NCBI GenBank assembly: GCA_029977045.1
Contig: JAPOLP010000222.1
Coordinates: 1 to 8,226 of the forward strand
Reading direction: 5' to 3'
DNA length: 8,226 bases
Source: Planctomycetota bacterium
Lineage (GTDB): Bacteria > Planctomycetota > Planctomycetia > Planctomycetales > Planctomycetaceae
Part shown: positions 1-5,213 of the stretch, piece by piece
Layout of the letters: every line of letters starts with the position of its first letter
Position numbering within the stretch: the first letter of the stretch is position 1
The notes under the pieces: model-generated
Database searches by the model: none
Seen by the model: the letters and a program-made list of their open reading frames with translations, nothing else
What the model was told of the DNA's origin: nothing
Translations under genes and position numbers: made by a program

Positions 1-1416
1 CGGCGCTACGGCGGCACGGGACTGGGGCTCGCGATCTGTTCCCGACTTTCGCGACTGATGAAAGGCACCGTGTGGGCCGAGAGCGAACTCGGCAAAGGCA
101 GCACGTTCCACTTCAGCGTGCGGCTCGGGCTGGCTGACTCACCACCGAAGCCCGTCGAGAAACGAGTCGTGCAGGGCAACCGGATTCTCGTCGTCGACGA
201 CAACGCAACGAACCGGCTGATCCTCGACGAGATGCTCCGTAACTGGGGCATCGACGTGACGAGTGTTGAGTCTGTTGACGACGCTCTCGCGGCACTGCAG
301 TCGGCGCGAGAAACCGGCAAGCCATTTCAACTGGTGCTCAGCGACGTCCACATGCCCGATCGCGACGGGTTCGATCTCGCGCAGCAGATGCACGATGACG
401 GCAGCATGGCTCAAGCCGTTGTCATGATGCTGACCTCAGGTGATCGCAGCGGCGACATCGCGAAGTGCCGGGACCTCGGAGTGGCCGCGTATCTCCGCAA
501 GCCGGTCAAGCAGTCGGAACTGTTTGACGTGCTGGTGAAGGCGCTCGCTGTCGACGGGATGGATGAGTCCGAGCCCGGCGCACCAGCCGGCGAACACAAA
601 CGCGATATCGCGCTGCCCCCGCTGCGGGTGTTGTTAGCAGAGGACAGCGTCGTCAATCAGAAGCTGGCGCTCGCTCTGCTGAATAAGTGGGGGCTGACTG
701 TCAGTGTCGCTCAGAACGGTGCGGAAGCCGTCGAACTGGCGACGACGCAGGAGTTCGATCTCGTCCTGATGGACGTCCAGATGCCCGAAATGGATGGCTT
801 GGAAGCCACTCGCCAGATCCGGGCTCACGAAGCCGAAGCGGGTGGGCACCGACCGATCATCGCCATGACCGCTCACGCAATGACGGGCGATCGCGAAGAG
901 TGCCTGGAAGCTGGCATGGACAGCTACGTATCAAAGCCCGTGCGGTCCTGGCAGCTCAAGCAGGAGATTGCCGGCTTCTTCCCGGAAGGGACCGTCGCCA
1001 TCTCGGCAGCCGCGCAGTCAATCTCTGTTGCGACTGACGCTTCCGCGAAGTCCGGGCCCGCAAGATACGCCGTTGACTGGCCGAAACCGCTCAAGATCGT
1101 GCAGGGTGACCGCGACCTGTTGCGCGAGGTCGCGGCGGCGTTCCTCGAAGAGTCGCGGATGGTGCTGCGCGACCTGAAAAAGGCAGCTGACTCGGGCGAT
1201 GCGAAGTTGTTCCAACGCTCGGCACACACGATCAAGGCGAGCTTTCGGACGTTCGGTGTTGAGTCCGCTCACAACCTGGCATTCGACCTCGAACGCGCTG
1301 GAAAAGAGGACCGGATTGCGTCGGTCGCCGCGCAGATTCCGGAACTCGAATCAGCCATCGTGACGGTTAGCGGACAACTGAAACACTTTGTTGATACGCG
1401 TGAGATTCCGTCGTAA
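1..1416 (+). CDS. Hybrid sensor histidine kinase, C-terminal part (ATPase end, REC-REC-HPt), 5' truncated by the window
   Basis: This is the C-terminal 471 residues of a membrane-type or cytoplasmic hybrid histidine kinase; the sensor, dimerisation and most ATPase sequence lie before the window. The frame is open from base 1. Residues 4-12 read GGTGLGLAI, the G2 ATP-lid box of HATPase_c, followed by the usual end of that domain (GKGSTFHF). REC1 (about 61-180) has acid pair D66/D67, phosphoacceptor D115 in SDVHMP, T145 and K167-P168. REC2 (about 208-325) has E214/D215, D258 in MDVQMPEMDG, T290 and K312-P313. A linker rich in Ala and Ser leads to an HPt domain (about 365-465) with H409 in AHTIKAS. 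All phosphotransfer residues are present, so an Asp-His relay (BarA/ArcB-like layout) should work. The HPt box has Ala where the family usually has Gly. The next gene, 69 bases on, carries a receiver that is a natural partner, but this is inference. The signal sensed cannot be known from this fragment. Confidence 0.94.
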   Translation, partial: RRYGGTGLGLAICSRLSRLMKGTVWAESELGKGSTFHFSVRLGLADSPPKPVEKRVVQGNRILVVDDNATNRLILDEMLRNWGIDVTSVESVDDALAALQSARETGKPFQLVLSDVHMPDRDGFDLAQQMHDDGSMAQAVVMMLTSGDRSGDIAKCRDLGVAAYLRKPVKQSELFDVLVKALAVDGMDESEPGAPAGEHKRDIALPPLRVLLAEDSVVNQKLALALLNKWGLTVSVAQNGAEAVELATTQEFDLVLMDVQMPEMDGLEATRQIRAHEAEAGGHRPIIAMTAHAMTGDREECLEAGMDSYVSKPVRSWQLKQEIAGFFPEGTVAISAAAQSISVATDASAKSGPARYAVDWPKPLKIVQGDRDLLREVAAAFLEESRMVLRDLKKAADSGDAKLFQRSAHTIKASFRTFGVESAHNLAFDLERAGKEDRIASVAAQIPELESAIVTVSGQLKHFVDTREIPS

Positions 1417-1485
1417 GTTCCAGCCTGAATTCTGTTATCCTGCCGGCTTAATCGTTCATGCGGGCATCTATCGCAGGGCATATTC

Positions 1486-2487
1486 ATGCAGACCGTTCTG
1501 ATTGTTGACGACTCACAGGTTGACCGGCGGCTTGTCGGCGGCCTGCTGCAGAAGACCGGCGAATACGAACTCGTCTATGCCGAGAATGGCCAGGATGCTC
1601 TGGAGAAGATTGAGCTGCATATTCCGGACGCCGTGCTGACCGACCTGCACATGCCGGAAATGAACGGTCTGGAACTCGTCGAAGCGATCAAGGCGGACTA
1701 CCCGCTGATCCCCGTTCTGCTGATGACGGCCCAGGGCAGCGAGGAACTGGCCGTCGAGGCGTTGCGCCGCGGAGCCGCGAGTTACGTCACGAAGCGACGA
1801 CTCGGCGAAGACCTCATTTCGACAGTGCAGCAGATTCTCGATGCTGCGTCCGCCGAACGCGGGCAGACGCGTCTGATGAACCGCGTCGTTCGTACCGAAA
1901 CCGAATACATCCTGCCCAACGATACAACGCTCGTTCACGCGCTCGTGCAGCAGATTCGTGAGCTGATGCGCAACATGCGGACGTTCGGCGAAAACGACCG
2001 GCTGCGGATCGGAATCGCGGTCGAGGAAGCTCTGCTCAACGCACTTTATCACGGCAATCTGGAAGTCAGCTCGGAACTCCGCGAGCAGGGCAATGCTGAG
2101 TACGAAAACCTGGCGAAGGCCCGCATGGGAGCTGACCCGTACGCGGCACGACGGCTGCACGTCACGATGTTCCTGACGCACGGTGAAGCCCGCTTCGTCG
2201 TTCGCGACGAAGGCCCCGGATTCGATCCCGCAGACATTCCGGATCCGACCGATCCCGACTATCTCGAACGACCCAGTGGTCGCGGCATGTTGCTGATGCG
2301 CTCCTTCATGGACGAAATCACGTACAACGAGACCGGCAACTGCGTCACTCTGATCAAGAAAGCAGAGTCACTCGACGAGACAGCAGTCGGCGGTCTTTCC
2401 GGAGCGGAATACTGCTCGACCGATGATGGCGGCCTCGAGGGCGAGATCATTGCCGACGATGGCCTGTTCGAGGATCCCGCCGGTTAA
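1486..2487 (+). CDS. Response regulator with RsbW-like GHKL ATPase output domain
   Basis: This 333-residue cytoplasmic protein joins an N-terminal receiver to an ATP-binding domain of the anti-sigma-factor kinase type (HATPase_c_2). Receiver, about 1-120: acid pair D8/D9, phosphoacceptor D53 in TDLHMPEMNG, T81, Y100 and K103; the residue after K103 is Arg, not the usual Pro. ATPase, about 135-292: N box at 180-191 (EEALLNALYHGN), G1 box at 241-247 (DEGPGFD), G2 box at 264-271 (SGRGMLLM). There is no phosphorylatable-His (HisKA) domain, so it is not a normal histidine kinase. In this family the domain phosphorylates or sequesters a protein partner such as a STAS antagonist or a sigma factor; no such partner is in the window. 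Roughly 34 residues (192-225) separate the N box from the strand leading to G1, and residues 293-333 form an acidic tail. The start has a partial Shine-Dalgarno match (CAGGG, 7-base spacing). It lies 69 bases after the hybrid kinase and 12 before the ABC ATPase gene. Confidence 0.94.
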   Translation: MQTVLIVDDSQVDRRLVGGLLQKTGEYELVYAENGQDALEKIELHIPDAVLTDLHMPEMNGLELVEAIKADYPLIPVLLMTAQGSEELAVEALRRGAASYVTKRRLGEDLISTVQQILDAASAERGQTRLMNRVVRTETEYILPNDTTLVHALVQQIRELMRNMRTFGENDRLRIGIAVEEALLNALYHGNLEVSSELREQGNAEYENLAKARMGADPYAARRLHVTMFLTHGEARFVVRDEGPGFDPADIPDPTDPDYLERPSGRGMLLMRSFMDEITYNETGNCVTLIKKAESLDETAVGGLSGAEYCSTDDGGLEGEIIADDGLFEDPAG

Positions 2488-2491
2488 GAGG
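2486..2491 (+). promoter_or_regulatory. Ribosome binding site of the ABC ATPase gene
   Basis: AAGAGG lies 8 bases before the ATG at 2500 and overlaps the TAA stop of the response regulator gene. This supports the chosen start and suggests that the two genes share a transcript. Confidence 0.6.
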
Positions 2492-2499
2492 TTGCTGCG

Positions 2500-3546
2500 A
2501 TGAGTGAGTCCGAGCAGCCCGGCGTCAAATCTGTCTGCGAAAACGGTGACGCCCCCGCTACGCCGCCGCGTGGTGAAGCGACGCTTGAACTGCGACACCT
2601 GCACCGCTTCTTCGGTCGCCTGAAAGCGGTCGACGACGTCTCGTTCAAAGCGTACGCCGGCCAGGTCATGGGTTTCATTGGCCCGAACGGCGCGGGCAAG
2701 ACGACATCGATGCGTATCCTGGCGACGCTCGACCTGCCAACCGCCGGCGACGCGTTCATCTGCGGCGATTCGGTCGTCGATTACCCGGATCGAGTGCGGA
2801 AGTACCTGGGATTCATGCCGGACAGCTTCGGTCGCTATGGCGATATGAACGTCGTCGAGTTTCTCGATTTCTATGCGCGAGCATACGGGTTGCGAGGCGA
2901 TCGGCGGCGGGACGCGATCGAACACGTACTCGTCTTCACGGAACTGCGCAAGCTGGCGGAGAAGCCGATCAAAACACTGTCGAAGGGCATGTCGCAGCGG
3001 CTGGGGCTGGGGCGTTGTCTGATTCACGATCCGCAGGTCATGGTGCTCGACGAGCCGGCCGCCGGACTCGACCCGCGTGCCCGCGTCGAGCTGCGGGAAC
3101 TGATCCGGCTGCTCGCGACGGAAATGAACAAGACGGTCCTGATCAGCTCGCACATCCTCACCGAGCTGAGCGAAATCTGTGACTCGGCGGCGATCATTGA
3201 GGCGGGCCGGATACTGGCACACGGGACGATTGAGGAAATCCAGCAGCAGCAGCGTCGCGCTGTCGGACGTCAGTCGTCCCGGTCACTGCTGCTGCGTCTG
3301 GCACGAGGCCGCGACGACGCGACGACAACCGACCGGCTCGAAAAATGGCTGCTCGAACAACCATTCGTCGGACACGTCCAGATGGCCGCCGGCAAGGCGG
3401 CGTTTGAACTCGAAGGCGACGACAAGGCTCAGACCGAACTGCTGCAGCGACTGCTGTCTGCGGGTTTTGCCATTGCCGAATTCCACAGCAAGTCGCACAG
3501 CCTCGAAGACGCCTTCATGAACATCACCCAGGGGATCACGCAATGA
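2500..3546 (+). CDS. ABC-2 type transporter ATP-binding protein
   Basis: This 348-residue protein is the cytoplasmic ATPase that drives the permease encoded next. Visible motifs: Walker A GPNGAGKTT at 61-69 (K67); signature LSKGMSQR at 160-167; Walker B VMVLDEP at 180-186 with D184 and catalytic E185; D loop AGLDP at 188-192; H loop H218 in LISSH. The Q-loop position (108, in GFMPD) is Asp rather than Gln. Residues 1-27 are a polar leader before the fold begins at about LELRHL. Residues from about 248 form a C-terminal domain ending in SLEDAFMNIT, a motif common in ATPases of the NatA/CcmA/DrrA group of ABC-2 systems. Family members export or act on lipids, ions, drugs or polysaccharides; the substrate here cannot be read from sequence. 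The gene starts 12 bases after the response regulator with a good ribosome binding site, and its stop overlaps the permease start. Confidence 0.96.
   Translation: MSESEQPGVKSVCENGDAPATPPRGEATLELRHLHRFFGRLKAVDDVSFKAYAGQVMGFIGPNGAGKTTSMRILATLDLPTAGDAFICGDSVVDYPDRVRKYLGFMPDSFGRYGDMNVVEFLDFYARAYGLRGDRRRDAIEHVLVFTELRKLAEKPIKTLSKGMSQRLGLGRCLIHDPQVMVLDEPAAGLDPRARVELRELIRLLATEMNKTVLISSHILTELSEICDSAAIIEAGRILAHGTIEEIQQQQRRAVGRQSSRSLLLRLARGRDDATTTDRLEKWLLEQPFVGHVQMAAGKAAFELEGDDKAQTELLQRLLSAGFAIAEFHSKSHSLEDAFMNITQGITQ
3530..3535 (+). promoter_or_regulatory. Ribosome binding site of the ABC permease gene
   Basis: AGGGGA sits 7 bases before the ATG at 3543, inside the end of the ATPase coding sequence. 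Together with the four-base ATGA stop/start overlap it supports coupled translation of ATPase and permease. Confidence 0.55.
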
Positions 3547-5132
3547 GCAGCGATACGATTTCCCTGGCCCAGCCAGCGGGCGCAGCGGATGCAGACAATC
3601 GCCTGTCCGTACTCGCCGACCGGCTGACCGATCGGATGAATCCGATTCTCGTCAAGGAGGTGCGACAGGCGCTGAAGAGTCGGCAGTTCGTCGTGACATT
3701 CATGCTGCTGCTGGTCATTGCGTGGCTGGTCTCGGCGGGTGCCGCCATCTTCAGCCCGAACGCGATGGAGTTTGGATCGGCCGGCAACCAGCTGTTTCTG
3801 ATCTACTTCGGCATCCTCGCTTTCGCTGTCATTGTCATCGTGCCATTCGGTGCCCATCGGAGCATGCTTTCCGAACGTGATCAGAACACGTTCGAGCTGC
3901 TGAGCATCTCCGCGTTAACCCCGCGTCAGATCGTCAACGGCAAGCTACTCAGCGCAATGGTGCAGAGCTTCGTTTACTACTCCGCCATCACGCCGTTCAT
4001 CGCGTTCGCGTCGCTGCTGCAGGGATTCGATCTGCCTCTGAGCCTGTTTCTCCTTGCGATCGCTTTCGGCTGGTCGATCTGCGTATCGATGTTCGCACTG
4101 ATGCTCAGCACGCTGGCTCAGAAGCGCCAGATCCAGGCCGCCAATTCGATGGGCATGTTCTTTCTGTTGATGTTTCAGCTCTACATGACCGCCGGCATGA
4201 TGTTTCAGTTTTCGTACGCCGGCGTTCCGTTCGACGACCCCGCCTTCTGGTGGAGTGCCGGCTGTGTCGTCGTTGCGGCGGGGAGTTACACGCTGCTCGC
4301 CCAGCAGGTTGCGGTTTCGCGACTGACGTTTGAATCCGGAAATCGCAGCAGCGGCATCCGATTGATTCTGGCCGCACAGTTCTGGCTGTTCTGTGCCGCC
4401 GTCGTCGCCAACTCGTTGTGGGCCGGCCTGAGCGTTTCCAGTCGCGACGGTACCGAACTACTCATGTTCGTCGCCTTCCACTGGGCAATTGCCGGTGCAT
4501 ACGCGGCCACGGAAGTCGACTGGCTTTCGCGGCGCCTTCGTCGGCAACTCCCTCGCAATCCCCTGCTGCGAATACTCTTCGTTCCCTGGATGCCAGGTGG
4601 TGCACGTGGTTTGCTCTGGATGCTGCTGCACGTCGGAGCAATTCTGGCCGCGGCATTTCTGTTCGACTGGGACACCGACTGGTTTCCGACGTTTGTCCTT
4701 GCGACGTGCTGTTACATGGTGTTTCTGACTGGGCTGGGCGCGGCGATGACGCGGTGGCTGCGGCTGGTCACTCCCTCGTTTCGACCGGCACACGGTCGAG
4801 CACTCATCGTGATCTTTACCGTCGCCATCAGCGTGACTCCGTTGATTGTCAGAGCTTTGAGTTCCAATCCGATATCGGAAAAGTTTCACATGATCGATCT
4901 GGTCAGCCCGTTCATGACCCTGCCTCGGCTGATTGACGGTCGCATGGCCATCGCAGTCAATGACCCGTTGAGGAATCACATCCTGATCGCGTTGTGCGCC
5001 GCTGCTGTTCTCGCGGTCCTCGCCAATGCTCGAGCCATCTTCAACGGAATTTCCGAAGTTGTCTCACAGAAGTCCGACGAGTCCCTCGACGCCGGCCTGC
5101 AGGATATCCAGCCAGCCTCGTCTCCTTCGTAA
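3543..5132 (+). CDS. ABC-2 type transporter permease, about 12 transmembrane segments
   Basis: This 529-residue inner-membrane protein is the partner of the preceding ATPase. The N-terminal 48 residues are cytoplasmic in character and contain NPILVKEVRQALKSR (33-47), a start I associate with planctomycete ABC permeases. Hydrophobic segments are at about 50-70, 84-104, 134-158, 164-190, 199-222, 235-257, 271-296, 305-324, 356-375, 381-402, 419-438 and 479-499. Between segments 2 and 3, residues 110-135 (SERDQNTFELL through PRQIVNGKLL) match the ABC-2 pattern in which a loop contacts the ATPase. Twelve segments in one chain, against six in small ABC-2 permeases, suggests an internally doubled or enlarged subunit, so one type of permease chain may be enough. 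The C terminus (about 505-529) is polar and acidic. The ATG overlaps the ATPase stop by four bases. Substrate unknown; the direction is probably export or membrane remodelling, by analogy with the family. Confidence 0.94.
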   Translation: MSSDTISLAQPAGAADADNRLSVLADRLTDRMNPILVKEVRQALKSRQFVVTFMLLLVIAWLVSAGAAIFSPNAMEFGSAGNQLFLIYFGILAFAVIVIVPFGAHRSMLSERDQNTFELLSISALTPRQIVNGKLLSAMVQSFVYYSAITPFIAFASLLQGFDLPLSLFLLAIAFGWSICVSMFALMLSTLAQKRQIQAANSMGMFFLLMFQLYMTAGMMFQFSYAGVPFDDPAFWWSAGCVVVAAGSYTLLAQQVAVSRLTFESGNRSSGIRLILAAQFWLFCAAVVANSLWAGLSVSSRDGTELLMFVAFHWAIAGAYAATEVDWLSRRLRRQLPRNPLLRILFVPWMPGGARGLLWMLLHVGAILAAAFLFDWDTDWFPTFVLATCCYMVFLTGLGAAMTRWLRLVTPSFRPAHGRALIVIFTVAISVTPLIVRALSSNPISEKFHMIDLVSPFMTLPRLIDGRMAIAVNDPLRNHILIALCAAAVLAVLANARAIFNGISEVVSQKSDESLDAGLQDIQPASSPS

Positions 5133-5213
5133 GGCGACCGATAAGCTTCGACGATGCATTCGCACTCCAGACCGATCCGTCATCCGACCAGCCAGCCACT
5201 TCAACGCGGTGCC

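Noticed and set aside
1417..1485. Promoter or terminator between the hybrid kinase and response regulator genes
   Set aside because: No -35/-10 pair with normal spacing and no hairpin with a stem over 4 bp plus T tract was found in these 69 bases.
1513..2181. A 222-residue open frame on the minus strand opposite the response regulator
   Set aside because: It is a shadow of the receiver and ATPase coding sequence, His/Arg/Gln-rich and without a known fold.
2368..3222. A 284-residue open frame on the minus strand opposite the response regulator end and the ABC ATPase
   Set aside because: It spans the junction of two clear + strand genes and has no motif, signal peptide or ribosome binding site that I can support.
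3241..3252. Four CAG codons in a row as a tandem repeat
   Set aside because: It is too short to be a real microsatellite; it encodes a small Gln run in the linker after the ATPase fold.
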